This document shows, in pieces, positions 52,723 through 61,309 of a stretch of DNA of 64,000 nucleotides. This DNA comes from UBA987 sp002292105 (GTDB lineage Bacteria > Bacteroidota > Bacteroidia > NS11-12g > UBA9320). The stretch lies in NCBI GenBank assembly GCA_943846675.1, contig OX044357.1, forward strand, positions 1 to 64,000. Reading direction: 5' to 3'. Numbering within the stretch: the stretch's first letter is position 1; each line of letters begins with the position of its first letter. The notes below the pieces were generated by a model. It had not been told where the DNA came from. It did no database searches and saw nothing but the letters and a program-made list of their open reading frames with translations. The position numbers were made by a program, and so were the translations under genes.

Positions 52723-53658
52723 TTACAGACTTGCTTTGATCTTTTGGATAAGATTCGAAAGCACAACTTGTTTGGTAAGTCTAATCATATTCACAAAAGT
52801 ATTGGCTTTAGATATACCGTGTCCTATGATAATTGGCTTGTTAACCCCAAGGATAGCGGTCCCTCCATAAGATTCAAAATTGAATCTATCTAGAAAATCA
52901 TCTTCAATACCGCGCTTTTTTAATTTGTAAAAGAATCCTTCACATGTCTTTAAAACAATGTTTCCAGTAAATCCATCACAAACAATTACGTCGGCGGTGT
53001 CTGAGAATAAATCTCGACCTTCAATGTTCCCAATAAAATTAATACCTCGGGTTTCTTCGAGAATTGGGTAAACGGCTTGGTTAAGCATATTCCCCTTTTC
53101 TTTTTCTTCTCCGATGCTGAGTAGCCCTACTCGCGGTGTATCTATTCCTAAAACATGTTGGGCGTACAAAGAACCAAGAATACCAAACTGACCCATAACA
53201 TCTGGTTTAACGTCTGCGTTTGCACCGACGTCTAAGATTAACCCAGTGCCCCCATCAATTTTAGGCACAAGAGATGTTAATGAAGGTCTTAATATACCAT
53301 CAATAGCTTTAACGGTATATAGTGCACCAACCATCATGGCGCCAGTATTACCGGCTCCGGCAAAACCATCAAGTTGTCCATCGGCTAGAAGCTTAAGGCC
53401 AATATTGATGCTCGAATTTCTTTTTTGAGAAATGGCTCTAGTTGGGTGCTCGGCCATGCCAATGGTTTCTTCGGCATGTACAATTTCCACTCTGTTAGTG
53501 ACGTCAGTTCCTTGTAGTTGATTTTCGATGATAGCTTTATCACCAATCAACGTAAGCTGGACATCACTTAAATCGGGCTCAGAAAGTGCGCTGATAACAC
53601 CTTTCAGTGTTTCATTTGGGGCAAAATCCCCTCCCATCACGTCTATCCCAATCTTCAT
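52723..53658 (-). CDS. plsX: Phosphate acyltransferase PlsX
   Basis: This 311-residue enzyme converts acyl-ACP to acyl-phosphate, the donor for glycerophospholipid synthesis by PlsY. It begins MKIGIDVMGGDFAPNETLKG, the invariant family start, with GFAGAGNTGAMMVGA, GLLSIGEEKEKGN, VCDGFTGNIVLKTCEG and the final YGGTAILGVNKP. The length is normal. It lies 23 bases after rpmF and 31 bases before fabH. Confidence 0.96.
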   Translation of the reverse strand: MKIGIDVMGGDFAPNETLKGVISALSEPDLSDVQLTLIGDKAIIENQLQGTDVTNRVEIVHAEETIGMAEHPTRAISQKRNSSINIGLKLLADGQLDGFAGAGNTGAMMVGALYTVKAIDGILRPSLTSLVPKIDGGTGLILDVGANADVKPDVMGQFGILGSLYAQHVLGIDTPRVGLLSIGEEKEKGNMLNQAVYPILEETRGINFIGNIEGRDLFSDTADVIVCDGFTGNIVLKTCEGFFYKLKKRGIEDDFLDRFNFESYGGTAILGVNKPIIIGHGISKANTFVNMIRLTKQVVLSNLIQKIKASL

Positions 53659-53681
53659 AAAATTGTTTTTGGAATAAGTTC

Positions 53682-53867
53682 CTAAGCGTCTTCGTTAACG
53701 TCAATTACCTTAATGCCTCGGTACATTCCTGTCTCAAGGTTCAATCTGTGATATTGAGAAACTTCTCCTGTCTTAGGATCTTTGATAAGTTGCTTGTAAC
53801 CAAGCTTGTCATGGGTTCTTCTCTTGTCTCTCCTAGTTCTGGAGATTTTTCGTTTTGGATGAGCCAT
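53682..53867 (-). CDS. rpmF: 50S ribosomal protein L32
   Basis: This 61-residue protein starts MAHPKRKISRTRRDKRRTHD, the conserved basic beginning of bacterial L32. The zinc-binding Cys residues of the C+ form are absent, so it is the C-minus type. It is transcribed with the DUF177 gene (4-base gap) and plsX, the classic rpmF-lipid-synthesis operon. Confidence 0.97.
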   Translation of the reverse strand: MAHPKRKISRTRRDKRRTHDKLGYKQLIKDPKTGEVSQYHRLNLETGMYRGIKVIDVNEDA

Positions 53868-53871
53868 ACTA

Positions 53872-54390
53872 TCAGTTTTTAAATATTTCTTTTAGTTTTT
53901 GCCACTCTGGATGATTGGAGTTATCCGTCTTATCCTTTGTTGTGGTCAACATTTCTAACACACTCTCGTCACATTCATCTCTATTTATCGCGTTTTTGCA
54001 TTCTAGCTTCATTGGTAAGGATAGGGCAACATAATCATACATATGATTTGTTAAATCAATTTCGTATGCATTGCTGTCTACGCTAATCAAATCAGACTCT
54101 GCTTCAATTTCCTTGTCCGTTATTTTGACGTGAAGGTGTTGTACACTTTCAACAGGGTATTGAAGTTCGCTCAAACACACATCACAATTTTTAGTAACCC
54201 ACCCTGAAAGGGTAAAATCACAAACGATGTGTCGTTCTGATCGCTCTAAATGTAAATGAACATTAACCTCCCCTTTTTGGATTAACTCTTGATCTATCAG
54301 TGCAAAAAAGTCATCGGTTAGTTGATACTTAAATTCGTGTAAACCTTCCTTTAACGAACCAAATTGTACCGTGAAATCTTTACGTGCCAT
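53872..54390 (-). CDS. DUF177 / YceD-family protein
   Basis: The start at ATG 54390 (MARKDFTVQFGSLKEGLHEF) fits the family and has GGGAGTGGAG just upstream. The frame to 54414 begins only with TTG. The 172 residues contain the family's Cys pair in FTLSGWVTKNCDVCLSELQY and the acidic VDLT-like block EIDLTNHMYDYVALSLPMKL followed by C-K-N-...-C. The YceD family is involved in 23S rRNA and ribosome maturation and nearly always precedes rpmF, as here. Confidence 0.92.
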   Translation of the reverse strand: MARKDFTVQFGSLKEGLHEFKYQLTDDFFALIDQELIQKGEVNVHLHLERSERHIVCDFTLSGWVTKNCDVCLSELQYPVESVQHLHVKITDKEIEAESDLISVDSNAYEIDLTNHMYDYVALSLPMKLECKNAINRDECDESVLEMLTTTKDKTDNSNHPEWQKLKEIFKN

Positions 54391-54444
54391 CTCCACTCCC
54401 AAAAGGGTCGGCAAAATTAGTATAATTTGTGGAAAAAAAGAACT

Positions 54445-55527
54445 TTATTTTAGATTGGGAACACCTATACTGAATTTTTCTCTTCGGTGTGATTTATAGG
54501 CCAAAGGTGACTTATTTAACTCATTGGATTCCAGTCTGTTTAGATAGATTTTTTTTGCTTCAAAGATTGCACTAACCAACGATGTAATGTCTGCTTTTCC
54601 TTTCCCTGCAATGTCATAGGCTGTTCCATGGTCTGGTGAAGTTCGAACAATTGGTAACCCAGCAGTATAGTTAACACCATTGTGAAATGAGATCTGTTTG
54701 AATGGAATTAAACCCTGATCGTGATACATGGCAAGCACTGCGTCAAATTGCTCATATGCCTTGGTGCCAAAAAATCCATCGGCAGCATAAGGTCCATAAA
54801 CCAATTGACCTTGCTCGATGAACGTATTAATCGCTGGTTTTATAATTTCGTTTTCTTCTTTACCAATCAAACCATTGTCTCCACAGTGCGGATTTAAACC
54901 AAGAACAGCAATTTTTGGTTTACGCTGACCGAAGTCAAATTTCAATGAATCCAGTAGAATTTGAATTTTCTCTTCAATCAGTTGTTGTGAAAGACTTTTA
55001 GCCACTTCAGTAATAGGAATATGACCCGTTACGACGCCAACTTTTAAGTCGTCACTGGTCAGAATCATCATATAGTTATCTACCTCAAAAGTCTTCGCCA
55101 GAAAATCAGTATGACCTGCAAAGTCAAAACTCTCTGATTGAATGGTATTCTTATCAATAGGTAGTGTTACCAAATTGTGAATCTGTCCAGACTTAATATC
55201 TTCGACAGCAGCATTTAAAGCTTGAAGTGCCAATGCCCCAGTTTCCGGACTTGCCTCTCCTGGCTTTATCTCTATAGATGCATCACCCACCTCTTTTAAG
55301 TTAATCTGACCTTCAACACAATCTTTTGTGTCAGAGATCAAATTATACCTAAGGTCTGGCAAATCAAGGACCTTGCAGTAATGTTTAAAAACTGCAGCGC
55401 TCCCGTATAAAACTGGAGTACAGTGGTTAAAGAGATACGGATTCGAAAAGGCCTGAAGCATAGTCTCCATACCTATTCCATTGGCATCTCCTATTGTAAA
55501 CCCTAACTTTGTTTCTTTAAAATCCAA
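54445..55527 (-). CDS. pdxA: 4-hydroxythreonine-4-phosphate dehydrogenase
   Basis: This 360-residue NAD-dependent enzyme acts in pyridoxal-5'-phosphate synthesis. It begins with the typical LGFTIGDANGIGMET. It has the metal-binding His residues in FAGHTDFLAK and MYHDQGLIPFK, and FHNGVNYTAGLPIVRTSPDHGTAYDIAGKG near the end, all diagnostic. It is upstream of the DUF177-rpmF cluster with a 54-base gap and probably shares its transcript, a common Bacteroidota arrangement. Confidence 0.94.
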   Translation of the reverse strand: MDFKETKLGFTIGDANGIGMETMLQAFSNPYLFNHCTPVLYGSAAVFKHYCKVLDLPDLRYNLISDTKDCVEGQINLKEVGDASIEIKPGEASPETGALALQALNAAVEDIKSGQIHNLVTLPIDKNTIQSESFDFAGHTDFLAKTFEVDNYMMILTSDDLKVGVVTGHIPITEVAKSLSQQLIEEKIQILLDSLKFDFGQRKPKIAVLGLNPHCGDNGLIGKEENEIIKPAINTFIEQGQLVYGPYAADGFFGTKAYEQFDAVLAMYHDQGLIPFKQISFHNGVNYTAGLPIVRTSPDHGTAYDIAGKGKADITSLVSAIFEAKKIYLNRLESNELNKSPLAYKSHRREKFSIGVPNLK

Positions 55528-55605
55528 TGCGTGTGATTAAGACACAAAAATACATTGGGATTCGCAAAGGACAGTTGTTATTTAAGAATATCGAATGATG
55601 AAAGA

Positions 55606-56070
55606 CTAGCTAATTAGCTTTTGTCTCAACATAAATTCAAGTTTCTCGTTGGTTTCTATCAACTCAATAACATCCATTTGATTCTTTTTGCCTTCTAAGA
55701 ATTTCTGGTAAGCTGCTTGAACCGTTTTACGAACCAAATCAACATTCATTGGCTTGTACAGGTATTTGAAGATTTGACCGCGATTTATTCCGTCAACGAC
55801 AACGTTCAGTTCAGAACATCCTGTCAACAAGATTCGGGTGATAGAAGGGTGAGTCGTACACAATGTTTCAAAAAACTCGATACCCGTAATGTGTGGCATC
55901 TTGTGGTCAGACAAAACAACATGGATTTCCTTAGATTCAATAATAGCGTAAGCTTCATCAATGCTGTTAGCTAGATGTACATTGTACTCTCTTCGGAAAT
56001 TAGCGTTAAAAGAATTTAGATTTTCAACCTCGTCATCGAGGTACAGAACGGAAATTTTCGTTGTGCTCAT
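55606..56070 (-). CDS. Response-regulator receiver protein
   Basis: This 154-residue protein starts at ATG 56070 (MSTTKISVLYLDDEVENLNS). A complete REC domain has the acidic pair DDE, the phospho-acceptor Asp in VLSDHKMPHITG, Thr in ILLTGCSE and Lys in YKPMN. A short helical tail replaces an output domain. It is a single-domain or HD-GYP-family-like receiver of the RpfG subgroup (YLDDEVENL, KYLYKPM). The IS3 copy inserted 26 bases upstream of its start, probably separating it from its promoter and from the kinase remnant on the other side. Confidence 0.82.
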   Translation of the reverse strand: MSTTKISVLYLDDEVENLNSFNANFRREYNVHLANSIDEAYAIIESKEIHVVLSDHKMPHITGIEFFETLCTTHPSITRILLTGCSELNVVVDGINRGQIFKYLYKPMNVDLVRKTVQAAYQKFLEGKKNQMDVIELIETNEKLEFMLRQKLIS

Positions 56071-56140
56071 GATCAACAATTTTTAAGTAGTAATATGTAA
56101 GTCTTCAAACTAATGTTTACCAGAGATAGTCAAAATTGAG

Positions 56141-57118
56141 TCATAAATTTAATCTTTGCAACAGGTGTTGCTTTCTTCTTTTTTTCATTGTTTTTAGTTT
56201 AATTAAATGTCTTTGATCTAATATCTCTTGGCTGCGTCCAAAGTACACGTCTGCTGGTGTTAGGTTTTGCAGTGATTCATGATACCGTTCATTGTTGTAA
56301 TACTCAACAAACTCTTCAAGTCTGTTTGTCAAATCACCAGGTAAATAATAATTTTCAAGTTTCACCACATTTTTCATTGACCTGTGCCAACGTTCTATCT
56401 TCCCCTGAGTCTGCGGATGCATTGGTCTTCCGCGAACATGACTCATTCCTTTGTCTTGAATATATTTAGCAAGTTCTGAACTGATGTAGCAAGAACCGTT
56501 ATCACTCAGCAGTCTCGGACTATTGTTCTTGTCTAGGCCAGCTTTTTCTAAAGCACTGTCAAGTGATCTGGTCACATCATCTGTCTTCATATTAGAACAT
56601 AACTCCCAGTGTACAATATATCGGCTATAATCGTCTAAAATGGTGGATAGGTAATACCAACCCCATCCAACTATTTTAAAGTATGTAAAATCAGTTTGCC
56701 ACATTTGGTTTACATGAGTAGTTTTATCCTTGAACTCATCCGCAGCTCTCATTACAATATATGCTGGAGAAGTGATAAGCCCTCTTGATTTAAGGATCCG
56801 ATACACACTGCTCTCAGAGATAAAGTATTGCTTTTGGTCAATCATTCTGTGGGCAAGTTCCCTTGGAGATAGTTCTGGAACCTCTAAAGCAAGCTCAACC
56901 ACTTCATTTCGAACTTGGTCAGGTATTCGGTTCCACTGACTATTGGCGTTACGTTTTTTAGGAGCAAGACCATCATAGCCATGCTTGGTGTATTTTCCAT
57001 ACCAGTTATAAAACGTCCTCTTTGGTATGTCAAGCTCACCAAGTGTTCTGTTCACACCAAGTTCTGAGTCTTCAACCAATCGGATGATCTCGTATTTTTC
57101 GTTTTGAGTAAAGCGCAT
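56141..57118 (-). CDS. IS3-family OrfB transposase, copy 2
   Basis: This 325-residue protein has the DDE residues D143, D206 and E242 as in copy 1. It differs from that copy only in the last 45 residues (LTPADVYFGRSQEILDQ, KLKTM). The 142-bp remnant beside cas1 carries this same allele. It is expressed through the -1 slip from orfA. Confidence 0.93.
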   Translation of the reverse strand: MRFTQNEKYEIIRLVEDSELGVNRTLGELDIPKRTFYNWYGKYTKHGYDGLAPKKRNANSQWNRIPDQVRNEVVELALEVPELSPRELAHRMIDQKQYFISESSVYRILKSRGLITSPAYIVMRAADEFKDKTTHVNQMWQTDFTYFKIVGWGWYYLSTILDDYSRYIVHWELCSNMKTDDVTRSLDSALEKAGLDKNNSPRLLSDNGSCYISSELAKYIQDKGMSHVRGRPMHPQTQGKIERWHRSMKNVVKLENYYLPGDLTNRLEEFVEYYNNERYHESLQNLTPADVYFGRSQEILDQRHLIKLKTMKKRRKQHLLQRLNL

Positions 57119-57132
57119 ATACTTTTTGAACT

Positions 57133-57495
57133 TTATTCTAGACCACGCAAGCTTTTTTTGAGTACTCTGATTTCAAGAGCTTGCTCTGCTACAACGAGTT
57201 TAAGGTTCTGTGATTCATCCTTGAGGTCTTTAACTTCTCCGGTATTGGCATTACGCTCTGTGTCTCCATTTAAACGCTTTTTACCCGCTTCAATAAAGTC
57301 CTTGCTCCAACGATAATAAAGTGCTGGTGCTATGCCTTCTTTACGACAGATTTCTGAAATAGATTCTTCTCCTTTTAATCCTTCAAGGACGATTCTGATT
57401 TTTTCTTCAGAGTTGAACTTTCTTCTGGTTTGTCTTCTGATGTCTTTTACAACTGATTCGGCTGTTCTTTTTCTTGGTCTTCCTACTTTTCCCAT
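57133..57495 (-). CDS. IS3-family OrfA, copy 2
   Basis: This 120-residue HTH protein is identical in sequence to the OrfA at 11449-11811. The A7G slippage site lies just before its stop. Confidence 0.92.
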   Translation of the reverse strand: MGKVGRPRKRTAESVVKDIRRQTRRKFNSEEKIRIVLEGLKGEESISEICRKEGIAPALYYRWSKDFIEAGKKRLNGDTERNANTGEVKDLKDESQNLKLVVAEQALEIRVLKKSLRGLE

Positions 57496-57605
57496 TATTA
57501 TTTACTTTTTAAGATTTGATAAAGCCTTGAAAGACGTCTTTCAAGATAATAAACTGTTACTTAACTTTATCTCTTAAGTGGTAAACATTAGGCTGACATT
57601 TTACA

Positions 57606-58042
57606 GTCGTCAGGCACTTGATAGTTTCCAAGACTTTACCAATATAAATATGAACGTTGCTGTTCATACTTCTGAACCGTTTTATAACGATCCTTTTAGA
57701 GTCCAACTGGTCATTAGCAACTTATTGAATTATGTTGGTGATCAGATCAATCCGGACAAAGGCAACATAAACCTAGATGTCGAGATTATCGACGCAACAA
57801 ATGGAGTTCAAATCATGTTTACTGACGACGGCGTTGGCATTAAAAATGAAGCGTTAAACGGGTTGTTTGAACTAATCCTTTCTAAAGGAAGCGCTCAAGA
57901 CATTAGCCTATATTTAGTGAAACAAGCTGTTGAAAATATGAATGGCACCATCGACGTAACATCTATACCAGATGAAGGCACCAGTTTCAATATATTCTTA
58001 CCAAATAACCAACCAGATGTCGATGCAAATAGCACTAATTGA
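57606..58042 (+). pseudogene. Histidine kinase C-terminal ATPase fragment, truncated by IS3 copy 2
   Basis: The coding frame enters from the IS end (apparent GTG start at 57578 inside the IS). About 145 residues remain of a GHKL ATPase domain: N-box DPFRVQLVISNLLNYVGD, G1 box FTDDGVGIKN, a poorly conserved G2 region (DISLYLVKQAVENMNGTI) and the final IPDEGTSFNIFLP. Sensor, dimerisation and phospho-acceptor His parts are missing and are not found on the other side of the IS, so they were deleted. The weak G2 box suggests that the protein may have been degenerate already. The stop overlaps the downstream receiver gene by 20 bases. Confidence 0.75.
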
Positions 58043-58385
58043 TGACAACGAAATTGATATTTTCGTCAATACAAAATTGCTAGAAACGTCTGGTATACGT
58101 GCGGACCTTAAAAGTTACCTTAATCCGTTAGAGGCACTAGATACCTTGTGCTCAAAAGATATTGATGTAATTATAGTCGACAACCAGATGCCCGAAATTA
58201 CCGGGTATGGCTTTTTAGAGAAAATCATTGATTGTAAGGGAGATGCACTACCTGTTATGATCGTTCTTACAGCAAGCGTATATAACGACTTAAAGATTAA
58301 ATACGAGGGCCTACATCAAAACATACAGCTTTGGGAAAAGCCGTTGAATGTTGAAGCGCTATCAAGTCTTTTTGCGGAGGCGTAG
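58023..58385 (+). CDS. Response-regulator receiver protein
   Basis: The protein has about 120 residues from ATG 58023 (MQIALIDDNEIDIFVNTKLL). This start overlaps the kinase stop by 20 bases, a typical kinase-regulator coupling. The longer frame to 57972 is unlikely. The REC residues are the DDN acidic cluster, phospho-acceptor Asp in VIIVDNQMPEITG, Thr in VLTAS and Lys in WEKPLN. There is no output domain. With the kinase decapitated, its cognate phosphodonor is gone unless cross-talk occurs. Its 3' end overlaps the convergent gene at 58362 by 24 bases. Confidence 0.8.
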   Translation: MQIALIDDNEIDIFVNTKLLETSGIRADLKSYLNPLEALDTLCSKDIDVIIVDNQMPEITGYGFLEKIIDCKGDALPVMIVLTASVYNDLKIKYEGLHQNIQLWEKPLNVEALSSLFAEA

Positions 58386-59453
58386 GCGACGAAAACGCTC
58401 ATCTATGCCGACACGTTTCAACCAAACTGGTAACACCATAATTCCAATAAGAATGTACGGGTAGTAGGTGAGTAACCTCCACAAAATAGATAACTGTCGA
58501 GAGATTTGTTTGGTTGGCAGATAAGGTCCCATAAAGGCCGGAAAAATCAATTCCGCAATACCACTGCCTCCAGGTGTAATGGCAATCATAAGTAGGATCC
58601 ACATCACCAATTGTTTACCAAAAATGACCCAATGTTCGCTTGTTTCCACATGGTTAAGCAACATGATCAAGCAATTGATTACTAAAAAACGTGCTGTCCA
58701 GGTAACAAAGGTGGCTCCCATACTTTTTAGCCAGAATGAAAATGGTTTGGAACGAAATTCTGTTGAAGCTGTAAATAAGTCATCACTAAAACGATTGGCC
58801 CTTCTTCTAAACCTTTTTAAGAAAGGAAGCTTAACGATGGATTGAACCAATCCTCTGCATATCTCTGGTCGAATAAATAGAGCGAACGCCAGGAAAATAG
58901 TCCAGACCAATAAGAAAATATATCCACCCCAAAATACCGTTCTTAAATTCTCAGTATTGACTACACTGTCGTAACCAACGTTGTCGAAATTCGGAAACAA
59001 AGAGGTGTTCATTATAGCCCAAAAGGCTATCGGTGTCATAATCATATAGTACAATTCATCCAAAAATGAAGTGACCAATACGATGGCTGTGGTTAACCCT
59101 GTTTTGAGTCGTTCTTGAGCCATTATGACTACGGCAGCGGCCGTTCCACCAATGGCACCAGGCGACACAGCAGACGCGAATTCCCAAAGCATAATAATCT
59201 GAAAACATTGTTTCCAGCTTAGTTTTCGATCTGATAAAATACGTAGTCTAATGATATAGCCTATATCTCGAATTACCATAAGACCCATGGCAGCAAATAA
59301 CCACATAATGGCGCCTTTGGTCCATGTTATTTCAGATACCTTGGTTACACCGGATCCAAACAGGAAGTATGCAGATACACCAAACCCTAAAACCAGAGGG
59401 AGCAAAATCCTTCTGGGTTTAAAAAATTTCAATATGTCAGATCGTTCTGACAA
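58362..59453 (-). CDS. Flippase-like (LPG synthase TM / UPF0104) membrane protein
   Basis: This 363-residue integral membrane protein has about eight hydrophobic segments and the family motifs WEFASAVSPGAIGGTAAAVV and LMIAITPGGSGIAELIF, as in the transmembrane part of lysylphosphatidylglycerol synthases and YbhN proteins. The cytosolic aminoacyl-transfer domain is absent. Relatives are thought to move lipids or lipid-linked molecules across the inner membrane. The start at 59453 is 12 bases after the isocitrate dehydrogenase stop. Confidence 0.8.
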   Translation of the reverse strand: MSERSDILKFFKPRRILLPLVLGFGVSAYFLFGSGVTKVSEITWTKGAIMWLFAAMGLMVIRDIGYIIRLRILSDRKLSWKQCFQIIMLWEFASAVSPGAIGGTAAAVVIMAQERLKTGLTTAIVLVTSFLDELYYMIMTPIAFWAIMNTSLFPNFDNVGYDSVVNTENLRTVFWGGYIFLLVWTIFLAFALFIRPEICRGLVQSIVKLPFLKRFRRRANRFSDDLFTASTEFRSKPFSFWLKSMGATFVTWTARFLVINCLIMLLNHVETSEHWVIFGKQLVMWILLMIAITPGGSGIAELIFPAFMGPYLPTKQISRQLSILWRLLTYYPYILIGIMVLPVWLKRVGIDERFRRLRLRKKT

Positions 59454-59464
59454 CCTTTGTTGTT

Positions 59465-60919
59465 TTATTTACCTTGTCCTACAGAGTAAGCGCGTTGACC
59501 ATCGATAACATTTAAAAATTCAGTAGACGATACGTCAATTACGCTGCCCAATGTGTTTGTTATATCCCACCATTCGGACTTTGTTTTTCCATTTCCTTTT
59601 AAACGAACACCGTAACCCGTGCTGCATTCGGTATATACCGATCCATTTGGCCAAACAACTGTTCCTCTATTCGTTAAAGATACCAATTTCAAATCACTTG
59701 GTAAGATAGCGAAAATTTGTTCTGCAATTTCCTCAGCCAATAGTTCCGAAGTGAAGAATAAATCAATTCCTTCTATTTCAATGGTCGATGGGTTGCCTTT
59801 CATCACACGTTGTTGATCTGGCCTTACGGGTAGATGGAAGTCAGACCGGTCTTCGGTAGCTCTAATTTTGGCTTTACTTGGTAACTTCCCAAGGTTATCA
59901 ATGATGGCAATAGCAAAAGCTGTTGTGTCGACTGTAGGTGAATTACGATCACCAAAATCACCTGTATGAACACCACTTTCTATGGTGTACAATAGTGCTC
60001 CTTCAATACTTCTTGCTTCCTTAAGTAGGCCCAAATGTCTTAACATCATTATTCCACTCATAAGCAGTGACGTGGGGTTTGCAATGTTTTTACCTGCTAT
60101 ATCTGGAGCCGTTCCATGAACAGCTTCAAATATTGAAATATTATCTCCAACATTGGTTGAAGGTGCAAATCCAAGTCCACCAACCAAACCTGCGCATAAA
60201 TCACTCACAATATCACCTTGTAAGTTGGTCAAAACGACTACTTCAAAATCTTGAGGGTACTGGACCAGTTTCATACATAAAGCATCTACGATTACATCGT
60301 CTGCTTGAATTTCAGGGTACTGCTTGGCAATCTCATAGAAAACCTCCAAGAACAAACCATCGGTTAGCTTCATGATGTTCGCCTTATGCCCGCAAGAAAC
60401 TTTCTTAAAGCCTTCTTTTTTTGCCATTTCAAAGGCAAATCGGATCACTTGCTCACACCCTTGACGTGTAATGAACCTACGACTTAATGCGACATCATTA
60501 CTTAACATGTGCTCAATCCCACCATAAGTGTCTTCAATATTTTCCCTCACGATGGTGATGTCAATTGGAATACCCGCTTTTGAATATACCGTGTCAACAC
60601 CATCAATTGTTCTAAAGTGACGTCTGTTGGCATAGGTATTCCACACTTTTCGGGCTGTAACATTTATACTCTTTACCCCCTTGCCTTTAGGCGTTTCCAT
60701 AGGTCCTTTAAACAGAATACCATTTCTTTCAATGCTTTGCATTGCTTCAGGCGTCATTCCGTTGCCAAACCCTTTGTCGTAATACGACTTGCCCATTCCA
60801 ATCTCTTCATAATTCAACGGTACATTAGCTGCATTAAATATGGATAATACAGCGTCCATAATCTCTGGCCCTATACCATCTCCTTTTGCGACTGAAATTG
60901 TTAAGTTTTGTGTTGACAT
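59465..60919 (-). CDS. icd: Isocitrate dehydrogenase, long-tailed type
   Basis: This 484-residue TCA-cycle enzyme oxidises isocitrate to 2-oxoglutarate. The isopropylmalate/isocitrate dehydrogenase fold is marked by ISVAKGDGIGPEIMDAVLSI, VRENIEDTYGGIEHM, CGHKANIMKLTDGLF, DALCMKLVQYPQDFEVVVLT, NLQGDIVSDLCAGLVGGLGF and HGTAPDIAGKNIANPTSLL. About 140 residues follow the core (from about 345), a C-terminal extension like that of the Thermus-type NADP enzyme. Coenzyme choice is therefore probably NADP but is not proven. It is upstream of the flippase-like gene on the same strand. Confidence 0.88.
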   Translation of the reverse strand: MSTQNLTISVAKGDGIGPEIMDAVLSIFNAANVPLNYEEIGMGKSYYDKGFGNGMTPEAMQSIERNGILFKGPMETPKGKGVKSINVTARKVWNTYANRRHFRTIDGVDTVYSKAGIPIDITIVRENIEDTYGGIEHMLSNDVALSRRFITRQGCEQVIRFAFEMAKKEGFKKVSCGHKANIMKLTDGLFLEVFYEIAKQYPEIQADDVIVDALCMKLVQYPQDFEVVVLTNLQGDIVSDLCAGLVGGLGFAPSTNVGDNISIFEAVHGTAPDIAGKNIANPTSLLMSGIMMLRHLGLLKEARSIEGALLYTIESGVHTGDFGDRNSPTVDTTAFAIAIIDNLGKLPSKAKIRATEDRSDFHLPVRPDQQRVMKGNPSTIEIEGIDLFFTSELLAEEIAEQIFAILPSDLKLVSLTNRGTVVWPNGSVYTECSTGYGVRLKGNGKTKSEWWDITNTLGSVIDVSSTEFLNVIDGQRAYSVGQGK

Positions 60920-61072
60920 ATATGCTTATTTGAAACTTGGACAAAGTTACTCGATTTTGGGCTGCAACGGGATTAAACTCGGCGATATGACCGTATTTCA
61001 ACCTTCATGCTAAAGGGTCAGAAAGTCTTCGCATTATTTTTAGTTAATCTAAATAAAAAGCACCTTTGTTCC

Positions 61073-61309
61073 ATGTTACTGGCTGACATAAAAAAGGGTG
61101 ATATGGTCGTGATTAAAAGGGTAAAACCTGGCGCCATAAAAGACAAACTTATGGAAATGGGCTGTGTTCCTGGTACGCCAGTTTACTTGAGCTTAAAAGC
61201 CCCATTAGGCGACCCGTTGGCCTTCAACATTGACGGATATTTCCTGAGCATGCGAAAAGCTGAAGCCGCTCAAATCGAGGTCGAATATGTAGAAACAGAT
61301 GGGGAGTAA
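61073..61309 (+). CDS. feoA: Ferrous iron transport protein FeoA
   Basis: This 78-residue SH3-like protein starts at ATG 61073 (MLLADIKKGDMVVIKRVKPG). The upstream extension to 61007 would add 22 unlikely residues. It shows KDKLMEMGCVPGTPVYLSLKAPLGDPLAFNIDGYFLSMRKAEAA in pieces typical of FeoA. It modulates the FeoB iron permease. Its last 11 bases overlap the feoB start, indicating translational coupling. Confidence 0.92.
   Translation: MLLADIKKGDMVVIKRVKPGAIKDKLMEMGCVPGTPVYLSLKAPLGDPLAFNIDGYFLSMRKAEAAQIEVEYVETDGE

Larger units (their letters stand above)
56096..57605 (-). mobile_element. IS3-family element, copy 2 (1510 bp, complete)
   Basis: This copy is almost identical to copy 1 at 11339-12848, in opposite orientation, with ends TGTAAGTCTTC at 56096 and AGGCTGACATTTTACA ending at 57605. 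The flanking bases (aata / gtcg) give no target duplication. The gene to its right lacks its 5' part, so a deletion accompanied or followed insertion. Confidence 0.92.
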
